Shown: positions 52,366 through 62,275, counted from the first letter of the stretch. The stretch is DNA of 64,000 nt from Lapidilactobacillus mulanensis (GCF_003946215.1 NZ_RHOW01000001.1:1-64000), one strand, 5' to 3'. Program-made: numbers and translations. Notes: a model not told the origin generated them from the letters alone.

Positions 52366-53448
52366 CTATTTTCGTTGGTCGTCTATTGATCGCCCGGATA
52401 ATTTCTGGGCGATTTTTAGTAGGCGCAGTTTGGTAATGCCGATGGATTCCAGCAACAAGTCAATTCCGATCAAGATCGCCAGCGTCAACAGCACATTCCC
52501 CGCACGCGAAGAAAGTGGATACAGCAACGATACAAATGAGAAAATCAGGGCTAATCCATAGATGATCAGCACGGATTGACGCTGACTGAACCCAAGATTC
52601 AATAAACGATGATGTAAATGCAGTTTATCTGGCTTAGTGATCGGTTGTCGATTCCAAAGCCGGCGGATGATTGCGTAAATCGTATCGGTGATCGGCACGC
52701 CCAAGATCACGATCGGAATGACCAACGAAACAAAAGTAACATTCTTCAGCCCTTTCAACGATAACACCGCAATCATAAAACCTATGAACAAAGAACCCGT
52801 ATCGCCTAAAAAAATACTCGCGGGATAAAAATTATGTGGCAGAAAACCGATCAACGCGGCCACCAAACAGAAAACTAAAATACTCGGATAAGCGTTCTGA
52901 ACGCTGAGGAAAAAATACCCGATCACACCCATCGTAAACAAACCGATCACAGATACGCCGGTCGCCAAACCATCTAGACCATCGATCAAATTTACCGCAT
53001 TGGTGATCGCGACGATCCATAACATGGTAATTGGAAATTTAAAGACCCCCAGATTAACATTGCCAATCAAGGGAATACTCAAATTATCCATTCGAATATC
53101 AGCCAGGAAATATACGACCAAACCCGCAATGATAATTCCTGTTAGCTTCAACCATGGTGATAATTCCTTAATATCATCAACCATGCCCACTAACACAATC
53201 AAACATTCAGCCAGAAATAGCGCAATTAATTCATGCGTTGGAAATTGATTGCGCAACAAAATAAACGTCACCATAGTAAACGAAATAAAAATACCTAGCC
53301 CACCCAAAGTTGGGACAGGATGTTGATTGATCCGGCGCGCATTTGGCTGATCCACCGCCCCCAATACAATGGCCAGTTTGCGAACAAACGGCGTGATCAG
53401 CGCGGACAGAATAACGGTAAACATGATTTTAACAACGATTGGAAACAT
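52366..53448 (-). CDS. tagO: Undecaprenyl-phosphate GlcNAc-1-phosphate transferase
   Basis: A 360-residue polytopic enzyme (about ten or eleven membrane segments) that links GlcNAc-1-P to undecaprenyl phosphate, the first step of wall teichoic acid and related polymers. Catalytic motifs: VDDIKEL, NAVNLIDGLDGLA, FLGDTGSL and HLHHRLLNLG. It belongs to the MraY/WecA group; absence of MraY-specific motifs and the length favour TagO. Convergent with yigZ. Confidence 0.92.
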   Translation of the reverse strand: MFPIVVKIMFTVILSALITPFVRKLAIVLGAVDQPNARRINQHPVPTLGGLGIFISFTMVTFILLRNQFPTHELIALFLAECLIVLVGMVDDIKELSPWLKLTGIIIAGLVVYFLADIRMDNLSIPLIGNVNLGVFKFPITMLWIVAITNAVNLIDGLDGLATGVSVIGLFTMGVIGYFFLSVQNAYPSILVFCLVAALIGFLPHNFYPASIFLGDTGSLFIGFMIAVLSLKGLKNVTFVSLVIPIVILGVPITDTIYAIIRRLWNRQPITKPDKLHLHHRLLNLGFSQRQSVLIIYGLALIFSFVSLLYPLSSRAGNVLLTLAILIGIDLLLESIGITKLRLLKIAQKLSGRSIDDQRK

Positions 53449-53610
53449 TTTACACCTGATTTACTTTCGAAGAAATCGTCGGGATATTGTGGTACGACTC
53501 AACCCTAATATATCATAATCAACTGCGATTGATCACCACAATGAGATCACGATTCTTTTTTTAAAACTAAAATCATCATCTTGCTGATCACGTTCCAATA
53601 ATTTTATGTA

Positions 53611-53637
53611 AAAAAATAACCGCGTTAACGGTTATTT
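53611..53637 (-). terminator. Terminator of rny, overlapping the stop codon
   Basis: AAATAACCG pairs with CGGTTATTT, and the TAA stop of rny lies inside the first arm; a T-run follows. Confidence 0.8.
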
Positions 53638-55200
53638 TGCATATTCAATGGTTCTGGTTTCACGAATGACAGTCACTTTAATATGACCAGGATATTCGAG
53701 TTCGCTTTCAATTCGATTCTTGATATCGCGAGCGAGAATCACTGCTTTATCATCGGAAATCTTGTCTGGCTTCACAACCACGCGAACCTCTCGACCCGCT
53801 TGAATTGCGAAACTATGATCGACACCGTCGTACTCGTCGGCGATACTCTCAAGCTTCTCTAATCGATGAATATAATTCTCCAACGATTCAGAACGAGCAC
53901 CAGGACGTGCCGCAGAAATTGCATCTGCAGAAGCGACGATCACTGAGATCGGCGATGTTGCTTCCACGTCACCATGATGCGACGCGATCGCATTGATCAC
54001 GACGTCAGATTCATGATACTTCGTTGCTAATTCAACACCAATCTCAACATGAGATCCTTCGACCTCATGATCGACTGCCTTACCAATATCGTGTAATAAC
54101 CCTGCGCGTTTCGCTAAATTAACGTCTTCACCAAGTTCAGCTGCTAGAACCCCAGATAATTTCGCCACTTCAAGAGAATGGTTAAGCACATTCTGACCAT
54201 AACTAGTCCGATAATGCAGACGACCAACAGTCTTGATCAAATCAGGATGCATCGAGTGAATCCCTAATTCGAAGATTGTCTGTTCGCCAAAATCACGAAT
54301 GCGTTCATCCATTTCTTTCCGTGCTTTTTCAACCATCTCTTCAATGCGAGCTGGATGGATCCGCCCATCTTGAATCAACTTCTCCAACGCCATCCGTGCA
54401 ATTTCACGACGAATTGGATCGAAGCCACTCAAGACGACCGTTTCTGGTGTATCATCGATGATCAGATCAATACCTGTTAGTGTCTCTAAAGTCCGAATAT
54501 TACGGCCTTCACGACCAATAATTCGACCCTTCATTTCATCGTTAGGTAAAGTGACCACTGTGACCGTATTTTCAGTCACTAAGTCAGCAGCACTACGCTG
54601 AATCGCATCCACGATCAAATTCTTGGCTTGCTTATCAGATTCCTGCTTAGCGGTCGTATTACTTTCGCGAATCATCACTGCCCGCTCATGAGTCAATTGA
54701 TCACTCAATTGATCCACAAGTTCTTGATGAGCCTGATCTTTCGTTAAACCAGCAACACGTTCCAATTCTTGTTGTTGTTGGTCAACAATATCGGCAACAC
54801 TAGCCTCTTTCTTCTCGATTTCAGCTTGTTTTGCAGTTAACCGATTCTCACGATCGTCCAGATTATTCTCCTTCTTATCCAAAGAATCATCCTTGCGATC
54901 AAGCACTTCTTCTCGTTGTAAGACCCGGTTTTCTGAACGTTGAACTTCATTGCGGCGTTCTTTTAACTCGTTTTCGACCTCAGTCCTGTACTTATGACTT
55001 TCATCACGAGCTTCAACTAACGCTTCTTTCTTGGCGTTTTTAGCCTCTCTACTAGCTTTAGTTAAAATATCTTCAGCGGTTCCTTTAGCTTCCGCAATAC
55101 GCTTCTCATACGTATTTTTACGGAAATAATAACCAGCCAAAGCACCTAAAACTAGTACGATGAGTACGATTGCGAGGATTATTAGTGGTGATAAATTCAT
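53632..55200 (-). CDS. rny: Ribonuclease Y
   Basis: A 522-residue membrane-anchored endoribonuclease that starts mRNA turnover. One N-terminal membrane segment (about 5-23), a long charged coiled coil (about 30-190), a KH domain ([19 protein letters not shown], about 220-238) and an HD domain ([12 protein letters not shown], about 365-376). The length agrees with the family. Monocistronic with overlapping terminator. Confidence 0.95.
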   Translation of the reverse strand: MNLSPLIILAIVLIVLVLGALAGYYFRKNTYEKRIAEAKGTAEDILTKASREAKNAKKEALVEARDESHKYRTEVENELKERRNEVQRSENRVLQREEVLDRKDDSLDKKENNLDDRENRLTAKQAEIEKKEASVADIVDQQQQELERVAGLTKDQAHQELVDQLSDQLTHERAVMIRESNTTAKQESDKQAKNLIVDAIQRSAADLVTENTVTVVTLPNDEMKGRIIGREGRNIRTLETLTGIDLIIDDTPETVVLSGFDPIRREIARMALEKLIQDGRIHPARIEEMVEKARKEMDERIRDFGEQTIFELGIHSMHPDLIKTVGRLHYRTSYGQNVLNHSLEVAKLSGVLAAELGEDVNLAKRAGLLHDIGKAVDHEVEGSHVEIGVELATKYHESDVVINAIASHHGDVEATSPISVIVASADAISAARPGARSESLENYIHRLEKLESIADEYDGVDHSFAIQAGREVRVVVKPDKISDDKAVILARDIKNRIESELEYPGHIKVTVIRETRTIEYAK

Positions 55201-55339
55201 ACACTACACCTCCGTATCATCAAAAAATACTTAAAGTAAATTTTAAAGATATCAAATTTTTAAAGATTATTTACACATGAATATTCTAGCTTTAATCGCC
55301 TGTAGTGTCAATGTACCCAAGTCACGATTCACACCGAGC

Positions 55340-55376
55340 AAAAAAATAAAGCCTATCAAACATAGGCTTTATTTTT
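55340..55376 (-). terminator. Terminator of recA
   Basis: AATAAAGCCTA pairs with TAGGCTTTATT, followed by TTTTTGC on the minus strand. Confidence 0.82.
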
Positions 55377-55407
55377 GAATTTCTAAAATAATAGCGGCGT
55401 TATAACG

Positions 55408-56520
55408 CTACTTTTCGTCGGCTAGTAAATCTGTTTCTTCTACGTCAGACTTTTTATCCGTCTTCTTGGCACCTTTTTTATCATCTTGTTTGGTCTCTGT
55501 TTCTGAATTTTCGTCTACCTTTGCAGGACCATCCATTTCATAGGCATCACGAACTGACTTTCTGATCTCAGCCTCTGCATCTGGATGTTCAACCAAATAC
55601 TGCTTGGCATTTTCACGACCTTGACCAATTCGTTCATCGTTATATGAATACCAAGAACCACTCTTCTTGACAATTTCTTTCTCGGCGGCCATATCGACCA
55701 ACTCACCAGTTCTGGAAATCCCGTGTCCATACATAATATCGACCAACGCAACTTTGAATGGAGGTGCGACCTTATTCTTAGTAACCTTGATTTTCACACG
55801 GTTACCAATAATGTCTGTTCCCTCTTTGATCTGTTCTGCTCGACGAACTTCTAGGCGGATCGTTGCATAGAACTTCAATGCGCGACCGCCAGGTGTAATT
55901 TCGGGGTTACCAAACATGATCCCGACTTTTTCCCGGATCTGATTAATGAAGATGGCAATTGTTTTTGTTTTGTTGATAGAACCCGACAACTTACGCAATG
56001 CTTGTGACATTAAACGTGCTTGCAAGCCGACATGAGCATCACCCATTTCGCCTTCAATTTCGGCACGAGGAACCAATGCAGCGACGGAATCAATGACGAC
56101 AATATCAATGGCACCACTGGTCACCAAAGCGTCGGCAATTTCCAGCCCCTGTTCACCCGTATCTGGCTGAGAAAGGAGTAAATCATCGATATTAACACCT
56201 AAAGCAGTCGCATATGCAGGATCCATCGCGTTTTCGGCATCAATATAAGCCGCGGTACCGCCGTTTTTCTGGACTTCTGCAACGGCATGCAAAGCTACAG
56301 TTGTCTTACCAGAACTTTCTGGTCCGTAAACTTCAATAATTCGTCCACGGGGATAACCACCCACGCCTAAAGCATTGTCTAGAGCCAACGATCCGGTAGA
56401 GACAGTTTGAATTTGCGTATCAACCTTGTCCCCCATCCGCATGATGGCGCCTTTACCATAATTTTTTTCGATTTTTTTAAGTGCATTATCAAGTGCTGCT
56501 TGTCGTTCATCTTTAACCAT
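55408..56520 (-). CDS. recA: Recombinase RecA
   Basis: A 370-residue DNA strand-exchange protein, also co-protease in SOS induction. Walker [10 protein letters not shown] (about 66-74), [11 protein letters not shown], and the L2 loop region [11 protein letters not shown] are all typical. The acidic, lysine-rich C-terminal tail is somewhat longer than in E. coli ([20 protein letters not shown]). The ATG follows GAAGGAG. An SOS box lies about 90 bp upstream. Next to cinA, an arrangement associated with competence in streptococci and lactobacilli. Confidence 0.97.
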   Translation of the reverse strand: MVKDERQAALDNALKKIEKNYGKGAIMRMGDKVDTQIQTVSTGSLALDNALGVGGYPRGRIIEVYGPESSGKTTVALHAVAEVQKNGGTAAYIDAENAMDPAYATALGVNIDDLLLSQPDTGEQGLEIADALVTSGAIDIVVIDSVAALVPRAEIEGEMGDAHVGLQARLMSQALRKLSGSINKTKTIAIFINQIREKVGIMFGNPEITPGGRALKFYATIRLEVRRAEQIKEGTDIIGNRVKIKVTKNKVAPPFKVALVDIMYGHGISRTGELVDMAAEKEIVKKSGSWYSYNDERIGQGRENAKQYLVEHPDAEAEIRKSVRDAYEMDGPAKVDENSETETKQDDKKGAKKTDKKSDVEETDLLADEK

Positions 56521-56601
56521 TTATTTTCTCCTTCTAAGTTGATCATAACTTAGCTTCTGTTTTAATTTTAACGGTGTTTTGCAAAAAAGGCAAGCAATAA
56601 A

Positions 56602-56615
56602 CGAACAAACGTTCT
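56602..56615. promoter_or_regulatory. SOS (LexA/DinR-type) box upstream of recA
   Basis: CGAACAAACGTTCT matches the Bacillus-type consensus CGAACRNRYGTTYG at 13 of 14 positions. It lies two bases from the cinA stop codon. Confidence 0.65.
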
Positions 56616-56616
56616 A

Positions 56617-57858
56617 TTACTTTAATAAACGATCATAGAGTAATTTAAAACCGCTATAAACCGCGCGTCCGCGGATTTCGTTACGCTGACCTGCCAAGTG
56701 AAATTCTTGAACTTTGGTGGGCTGATCTCGTTGCGCCAACGCAATAAAAACGGTTCCCACAGGCTGACCCTCTAATTCATCTGGCCCAGCAACTCCGGTA
56801 AATCCTAAACCAAAATCAGCACCCAGTATTTCACGTGATTTCTCCGCCATTAATTCGGCAACCGGCGCACTGACAACCGTATGTTTCGCAATGACCTCCG
56901 CCGGAATTCTTAACAATTGCGTCTTAACCGCATCAGAATAGGTGACAAAGCCACCTTTAAAAATATTAGAAGCACCACTGACGCTTGCTAATTCAGACTG
57001 AAATTCACCAGCAGTCAAGCTTTCCGCAGCCGTCACGGTCAAGTGCTGTTGCTTCAATTGATCAACCACTTCTTGCACCAAATTTCGTTCTTCGCCTTCG
57101 CCAGTATAAAAACCCGCGAGACGCGACTGCACTTTTGCGGCCACCGGTGCGATCAACGTGTTGCCAGTGTCAACGTTACCCGCGCGTGCCGTTATCCGAA
57201 CCCCGATTTCGAAGCCCTTAATATAAGTGGCGATGGTGGGATTCTGCTGACTCGCAATCAAATCCGCCAATTTATCAGCCAATAAAGATTCACCGATCCC
57301 GAAGAAACGTAACATTTTAGAAACGATCACTTGCTTCGACCCGGTCAACGCCGCCAACTTTGCTTCAACTTGATGATCGACCATTGGCAACATTTCACGA
57401 GGAGGTCCTGGCAGAATAAAATAGTGATGGTCCGCATCCACTAAATAACATCCTATCGCCAACCCAATCTCATTGGTAAGCACTTGGCCACCCTCAAGAT
57501 AATAAGCTTGCGCCAGATTGTTGGCAGGCATTACTTTATTGATCTGCTTCTGCCAAGCGACAAGCTTATCTAATGCAGCTTGATCCGTCACCAATTTTCT
57601 GCCCAAGTGTGCCGCTAAAGTCTGCTTGGTCAGGTCATCTGGCGTCGGTCCAAGTCCACCGATCAAGAAAATCAGGTCACTCCGCTTCTCTTCCAGCGCC
57701 AATGTTTCCGTTAAGCGAGCCGGATTATCACCAACCACTGTTTGGTAGAAAGACGGAATGCCGAAACGCGCCAACAACTTAGCAACATACTGCGCATTTG
57801 TATTCACGATTTCACCCAGCAGGATCTCGGTGCCGACTGCAATAATTTCTGCTTGCAA
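56617..57858 (-). CDS. cinA: CinA (competence/damage-inducible; NMN deamidase family)
   Basis: A 413-residue protein with an N-terminal MoCF-like pyrophosphatase domain (AVGTEILLGEIVNTNA, IFLIGGLGPTPDD) and a C-terminal PncC-type nicotinamide mononucleotide deamidase domain (TAAESLTAGEF, GVAGPDELEGQPVGTVFIAL). Full length for the family. It recycles NMN and ADP-ribose derivatives, and is late-competence induced in some species. Upstream of recA, with 96 bp between them including an SOS box. Confidence 0.94.
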   Translation of the reverse strand: MQAEIIAVGTEILLGEIVNTNAQYVAKLLARFGIPSFYQTVVGDNPARLTETLALEEKRSDLIFLIGGLGPTPDDLTKQTLAAHLGRKLVTDQAALDKLVAWQKQINKVMPANNLAQAYYLEGGQVLTNEIGLAIGCYLVDADHHYFILPGPPREMLPMVDHQVEAKLAALTGSKQVIVSKMLRFFGIGESLLADKLADLIASQQNPTIATYIKGFEIGVRITARAGNVDTGNTLIAPVAAKVQSRLAGFYTGEGEERNLVQEVVDQLKQQHLTVTAAESLTAGEFQSELASVSGASNIFKGGFVTYSDAVKTQLLRIPAEVIAKHTVVSAPVAELMAEKSREILGADFGLGFTGVAGPDELEGQPVGTVFIALAQRDQPTKVQEFHLAGQRNEIRGRAVYSGFKLLYDRLLK

Positions 57859-58143
57859 GATATCTCCTCCACATCTACTAAGTACCCGATAATTTCAATT
57901 TTACTTTTATTTTTTTAAAAAATAACCAACCTTATTGTAGCCTATCATTTCCACAATGAACAGTTGCACGAGTCTAAGGCTTCTTGATCATTCACAAGCC
58001 AATGTTCGGGAAATATGACGCTGAAAAATAAAGTTGCGCGTCTCGATAATTTCTTTCTATAATCTAACGATTTATTATAATTGTGGCTAGACATGGGGTA
58101 AAACGTTATAATGTATGCAGTCAACAATATTGGAGGTAAGCTC

Positions 58144-58596
58144 GTGACAGCTGTAAAAATCGTTTATGCTAGTATGACTGGTAATAATGAAGAAATTGCC
58201 GGGATCCTTGAAGAATCTTTCGAAAATTTAGGTTGTGAAGTTGACAATACCGAGGCTTCACAGGCAGATGCCAGTGATTATGAAGACGCAGATATCTGTA
58301 TTGTTGCCACTTATACCGATGGCGAAGGTGAAATTCCTGAAGAGGCACAAGACTTTTACGACGATTTACAAGAAGAAGATTTGACCGGTAAAATTTACGG
58401 TGTTTGCGGATCTGGTGACCGTTTTTATGGCGAACATTTCTGTGCCACCGTCGATGATTTCGATCGTGTCTTCCAGAATATCGGTGCAGTCAAGGGTGCC
58501 GAAAGCGTCAAAGTCGATTTAGCTGCAGAAGCCGACGACATTAAGAATTTGGACGCTTTTGCTGCCCAATTAGTTAAAAAAGCTAACGGTCAATAG
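58144..58596 (+). CDS. Flavodoxin
   Basis: A 150-residue, very acidic FMN protein for one-electron transfer. The FMN phosphate loop ASMTGNNEEIA (about 10-20) and YTDGEGEIP and VCGSGDRFYGEHFC loops are as expected. The start is a GTG (58144) five bases after TTGGAGGTAAG; the in-frame ATG 33 bases upstream lies before that site. The following GtrA gene starts 2 bp after its stop, so they share a transcript. Redox partner not identifiable. Confidence 0.9.
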   Translation: MTAVKIVYASMTGNNEEIAGILEESFENLGCEVDNTEASQADASDYEDADICIVATYTDGEGEIPEEAQDFYDDLQEEDLTGKIYGVCGSGDRFYGEHFCATVDDFDRVFQNIGAVKGAESVKVDLAAEADDIKNLDAFAAQLVKKANGQ

Positions 58597-58598
58597 CA

Positions 58599-59075
58599 AT
58601 GGCTAAAATCCACGCTTTTATCAGAAATCATTTTGACTTTCTGACTTATACCGTTTTTGGATTTTTAGCGTCATTGATCAACATTTTCACCTTTATGGGT
58701 GTTCAAAATTTCTTTCATGCACATTACATGGTGGCCAACACGATCGCATGGTTAGTGTCGGTTATTTTTGGCTTCTTCACAAATAAATCCTTTGTTTTCA
58801 AATCGAAATATTCGACCGGCTACGCGCTAATCACCGAGTTGATTGCGTTTCTTTTTTTCCGTGGAATCAGTTTGCTGGCCGATTCTTTCATCATGTTTGG
58901 TTGTATTTCGATTTTAAGCATGACCAGTCTCTGGGCGAAAATCGTCGATCAAATTTTGGTCGGTATTCTCAATTATGTAACGACGCGGTATATTTTTAGT
59001 CGTGATCAGCGAGAAATGTTTCAGCGTCTGCGCAGCAGGCGGACGCGTCGAAAAAAAGATGATGTGGAGAGATAG
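58599..59075 (+). CDS. GtrA-family membrane protein
   Basis: A 158-residue membrane protein with four predicted segments (FGFLASLINIFTFMGV, AWLVSVIFGFFTNKSFVF and two more). GtrA proteins are thought to flip or carry lipid-linked glycosyl groups during wall or teichoic acid modification. NKSFVFKSK and NYVTTRYIFSRD are family motifs. The C-terminal tail is strongly basic (RLRSRRTRRKKDD). Two bases from the flavodoxin gene. Confidence 0.88.
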   Translation: MAKIHAFIRNHFDFLTYTVFGFLASLINIFTFMGVQNFFHAHYMVANTIAWLVSVIFGFFTNKSFVFKSKYSTGYALITELIAFLFFRGISLLADSFIMFGCISILSMTSLWAKIVDQILVGILNYVTTRYIFSRDQREMFQRLRSRRTRRKKDDVER

Positions 59076-59105
59076 CACCGAACGTACCTTGTTCGGGGCT
59101 TTTTC
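59074..59105 (+). terminator. Terminator of the flavodoxin-gtrA operon
   Basis: AGCACCGAAC pairs with GTTCGGGGCT, followed by TTTTTC; it overlaps the gtrA stop. A type A element starts 22 bases later. Confidence 0.8.
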
Positions 59106-59127
59106 GTGTATAAGTTTGTGCGGTTGC

Positions 59128-59326
59128 GGCGAAATTTGTGGTGGGAACTGGGAAACTGCTGTGGGGACGGCTGCAAGCTTTTGGAAGAGCGCCAAAAGTT
59201 TTCCGCCTAAAATCTGAGCTCTTCCAAAATCGGGAAGATCTAAGATTTCCCCATTTTGTAAATTCGCAAAAATCGCTCATTAACAAAATTGCCACTGCAG
59301 TCCCAGTTCCCACCACAAATTTCACC
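59128..59326 (+). repeat. Three-arm element, type A, copy 6
   Basis: Outer stem as in the other A copies, ending CACC instead of CGCC. Arm 2 reads TCTGAGCTCTTCC with GGAAGATCTAAGA: both arms changed together relative to copy 4 (TGTGAGC/TCTCACA), a compensatory pair. Confidence 0.9.
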
Positions 59327-59658
59327 TAGTCTATTCGGAAGAGCTCGATAGGTTTAGTGCTGGATATTTAAATTACATTTCTATTCAAACAATATTTTTT
59401 TCAAACTCGCAAAATGGGAATTGATAATCTAGACACACGACCAATTTAAAAATAGACGCAATCTTTCGTCTAAAACACTATGATATCAGCTTTTCCAACC
59501 CAATCTGCACCTATTTTAAAATTTTCCGTGTGTTATTTTGCGCAGATTTGAAATTCATCACATTTTTTATTGAGCTATTCAAAACAAAGGCTACCTTGAT
59601 AATCAAACTTTCAGGAACCCATCTATTCAAATCCTACGCTAATAAAATTAAGTTTAGG
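59327..59658 (+). repeat. Composite linker (L2 plus L3), copy 6
   Basis: L2 at about 59435-59532 (ACACGACCAATTTAAAAATA with TATTTTAAAATTTTCCGTGT, some mismatches). L3 at 59575-59658. Confidence 0.78.
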
Positions 59659-59854
59659 TCGAAAGTGCTGGGGCAGGCAGTCGTGGCAGTGACAACCATG
59701 TTGGCGGGCCGTTTTTGCCCGCCTTACATGGTGGATCGATTCGAGATTTTGCGGTCTGTGCAAAAGCTCGAATCGAAGCTCGGAGCTTTTCCCGAACCTG
59801 GAAAAGCGGAGAGCGGTCCCACAGCCACAGACCTGCCTGCCCCAGCACTTTCGA
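59659..59854 (-). repeat. Three-arm element, type B, copy 5
   Basis: Outer stem as in the other B copies. Arm 2 differs (GATTTTGCGGTCTGTGCAAAAGC). Ends CCGAAGGTAGAT. It lies about 120 bp ahead of the dioxygenase gene and thus upstream of or within its promoter region. Confidence 0.89.
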
Positions 59855-59976
59855 CCGAAGGTAGATAATTTTTTCAAATAGTTTTAAATAAATCAGCACA
59901 AATCTATTTACTTACTTTTAATAAGTTGATATACTATCCTCAACAAACAATCAATCAACTGCCAAGGGGGCAACTT

Positions 59977-60948
59977 ATGATGAATACAAATTTATTCGGA
60001 CTCCACCACATCACCGCAATTACTTCCAGCTCTCCTAAAATTTTCCAGTTCATGACCGAGATCCTTGGACTACACTTGATCAAAAAAACAGTCAACCAAG
60101 ATGACGTCCGCACTTATCATTTATACTTCACGGACGACATGGGTGGCGCTGGCACCGACCTGACCTTCTTCGATTTTCCGGGCACACCTAAAGGGGCTCA
60201 GGGCAAGAATGGTATCACACGCATTGGTTTCCGCGTGCCTAATGACAAGGCGCTCGAATGGTGGCAAGCACGTTTAAATGAGTTCGACGTTAAACAAAGC
60301 GAAATTCGTACACGTTTCGGCGCGAAATATCTTTATTTCTATGACTTCGATGATCAACAGTATCAACTCGTTTCCGACGAAGATAATCATGGCGTGCCGG
60401 CTGGCGAACCTTATCGTCACAGCCCAGTGCCTGCAGAATACGCGATCAGTGGCTTAGGACCTTCTTTTGTCACCGTCGATTATCCTTAGAAATTAGATCA
60501 GGTGCTCACTGAAGTCATGGGCTTCACTAAAATTGCCACAGAAGACGGCAAAACTTTGTACGAATTGCATGATGGCGGTCACGGCGCGCAATTGATCACC
60601 GAAACTAGCGTCATTCTGCCCAATCAAGATCAAGGTTACGGAACCGTTCATCACATCGCCTTTCGCACTGAAAACGAAGCCAGTCTGCGTTGGTGGATCG
60701 AACGTATTAAAGAAGCACGCCTCGCACAATCCGGTTTCATCGATCGTTTCTATTTCAAATCGGAATATTTCCGGCCAGGTCGCGGTGTTCTTTTCGAAAT
60801 TGCGACTGATGGTCCCGGGTTCTTAGTCGATGAAACTTATGATGAAGCCGGCGTTCACTTGGAATTACCACCATTTCTAGAGGAACAACGTGAAGATATT
60901 GAAGCTCACTTAGTGCCATTTAATACTGAAAAAAAGGCAGCTAAATAA
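59977..60948 (+). pseudogene. Ring-cleaving dioxygenase (MhqO-like, VOC) with in-frame amber codon
   Basis: The ATG at 59977 (six bases after AAGGGGG) opens a VOC dioxygenase of the MhqO/hydroquinone type: LFGLHHITAITSSSP, GAGTDLTFFDFPGTPKG, then GLGPSFVTVDYP. A TAG at 60487-60489 interrupts it at codon 171. The rest follows in the same frame without any shift (KLDQVLTEVMGFTKI, GTVHHIAFRTENEASL, FEIATDGPGFLVDE) and brings the total to 323 codons, normal for the family. Relatives have Glu at this place, so GAG to TAG is the likely change. A GTG at 60502 could start the second half but lacks a ribosome binding site. Either pseudogene, sequencing error or read-through. Confidence 0.85.
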
Positions 60949-60950
60949 TT

Positions 60951-61571
60951 ATGGCCACACAGGAAGCACACGTCTTCTACAAGCCCGGTAAAAATGACGC
61001 GCCACCTATTCTGATGTTGCATGGCACTGGCGGCGACGAACAAGATTTATCCGGTTTGGCCACTTTTATCGCTCCGGATAGTGCGCAACTTGGGATTCGC
61101 GGACGCTTGTTGGAAAACGGACAGACCCGTTATTTTGCGCACACAGCTACTGGTGGCTTCGATCTCGACAGCCTCGAGCACGAAACCGACTGGCTGCTCG
61201 CAACCGTTGATCATTATGCGCAACAATATCAACTCGATCCCGCGCAAATGATCGTTCTCGGCTATTCCAATGGCGCCAACGTGGCAGCTTATGCCTGGCT
61301 AGAAAAGCAACCTCAGTTTAAAAAAGGCATTCTTTTTCACCCGATGCTGCTCAAAACGCCGGCGAAAGCTCAAGCGCTCAAAGCGGTTCAAATTTGGAGT
61401 TCGCACGGGACCAACGATCCAATCGTGTCGCAGGCAAACTTCGAGTCGCTGGTCGGTCATTTGCAAAACGCACAGGCCGAAGTCACGGTTTTCAACCACG
61501 AACAGTCTCACAATATTAATCAGGATGAATTAAACAGCGCTAAGAATTGGTTTGCGCAGCAGTTGCATTAA
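60951..61571 (+). CDS. Alpha/beta hydrolase, MhqD-like carboxylesterase
   Basis: A 206-residue carboxylesterase/phospholipase fold. The nucleophile is Ser in GYSNGAN (about 106-112), the acid Asp in GTNDPIV, and the His in QSHNINQDE; the oxyanion region is LHGTGGDEQDL. It follows the dioxygenase gene by 2 bp. The pair resembles mhqO-mhqD of Bacillus subtilis, which protect against quinones and diamide under MhqR control. Function by analogy. Confidence 0.85.
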   Translation: MATQEAHVFYKPGKNDAPPILMLHGTGGDEQDLSGLATFIAPDSAQLGIRGRLLENGQTRYFAHTATGGFDLDSLEHETDWLLATVDHYAQQYQLDPAQMIVLGYSNGANVAAYAWLEKQPQFKKGILFHPMLLKTPAKAQALKAVQIWSSHGTNDPIVSQANFESLVGHLQNAQAEVTVFNHEQSHNINQDELNSAKNWFAQQLH

Positions 61572-61574
61572 AAT

Positions 61575-61634
61575 AAGCTCAGTAATTGTCGACTATGATT
61601 TGAGGTCATAGGAGACGATTACTGAGCTTTTTTG
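61575..61634 (+). terminator. Terminator of the mhqO-mhqD-like operon
   Basis: AAGCTCAGTAAT pairs with ATTACTGAGCTT, with an inner ATGA/TCAT stem, then six T. Confidence 0.82.
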
Positions 61635-61651
61635 ATAGCTGTGATAGGAAA

Positions 61652-62275
61652 TTACTTGGGGCGTTTCAAACGGTACTTACGGCCTAAATTTGCGTATTCT
61701 GGGCCGGCTAAACGTGCGACTGGCCGCAAGGCTTCTGCCAAAACATAATGCTTGTCGATATCAATTACCGATTCATCAAAATGCATGGCAATGACTTTTA
61801 AAATAAACAGGTCGCTGATCGTGGCTTGCTGATCATCTTTGACCGGTACATATTGATGAACCTTGACTTCGAAACGAATTTTGGCTTCCTTGAGTCCAGG
61901 AACGGCGACGGTTTGGCTGTCGACGGTCGATAAATTGGTCAAAGTTAATTCGGATCGATCTGCAGATAAGCTGGCAGAAGTGAGATTCATTTCCTCAACC
62001 AACGCTTCAGAAACCAGATGCACTACACCCTCGCCCGTTGTTAACAAGTTTTTGGCGGTATCTTTCTGCTGACCATCTTCGAAGCGCAGGATCGCCACCG
62101 AAATCAATGGTGCTTGACCGGCAACACCGCTGAAAAAACTAAACGGCGCTAAGTTGATCACATTGTGCGTTTGATCAAGCGTGGTGATCCAGGCAATTGG
62201 TCGGGGAATAATGCTGCCACTGATCAGTTTGTAGGCTTCACGCGCAGACAAATCCGCGCTCTTAATATCGATCAT
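61652..62275 (-). CDS. Flavin reductase family protein
   Basis: A 207-residue FMN-binding split-barrel protein of the flavin reductase-like family. SGSIIPRPIAWITT (about 19-32) and NLAPFSFFSGVAGQAPLISVA (about 40-60) are the conserved FMN-contact regions, with the C-terminal RPVARLAGPEYANLG. It reduces flavin or an oxidised substrate using NAD(P)H; the substrate is unknown. The ATG follows AAGGAGTGAG. Same strand as the TetR gene and 84 bp downstream of it. Confidence 0.86.
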   Translation of the reverse strand: MIDIKSADLSAREAYKLISGSIIPRPIAWITTLDQTHNVINLAPFSFFSGVAGQAPLISVAILRFEDGQQKDTAKNLLTTGEGVVHLVSEALVEEMNLTSASLSADRSELTLTNLSTVDSQTVAVPGLKEAKIRFEVKVHQYVPVKDDQQATISDLFILKVIAMHFDESVIDIDKHYVLAEALRPVARLAGPEYANLGRKYRLKRPK

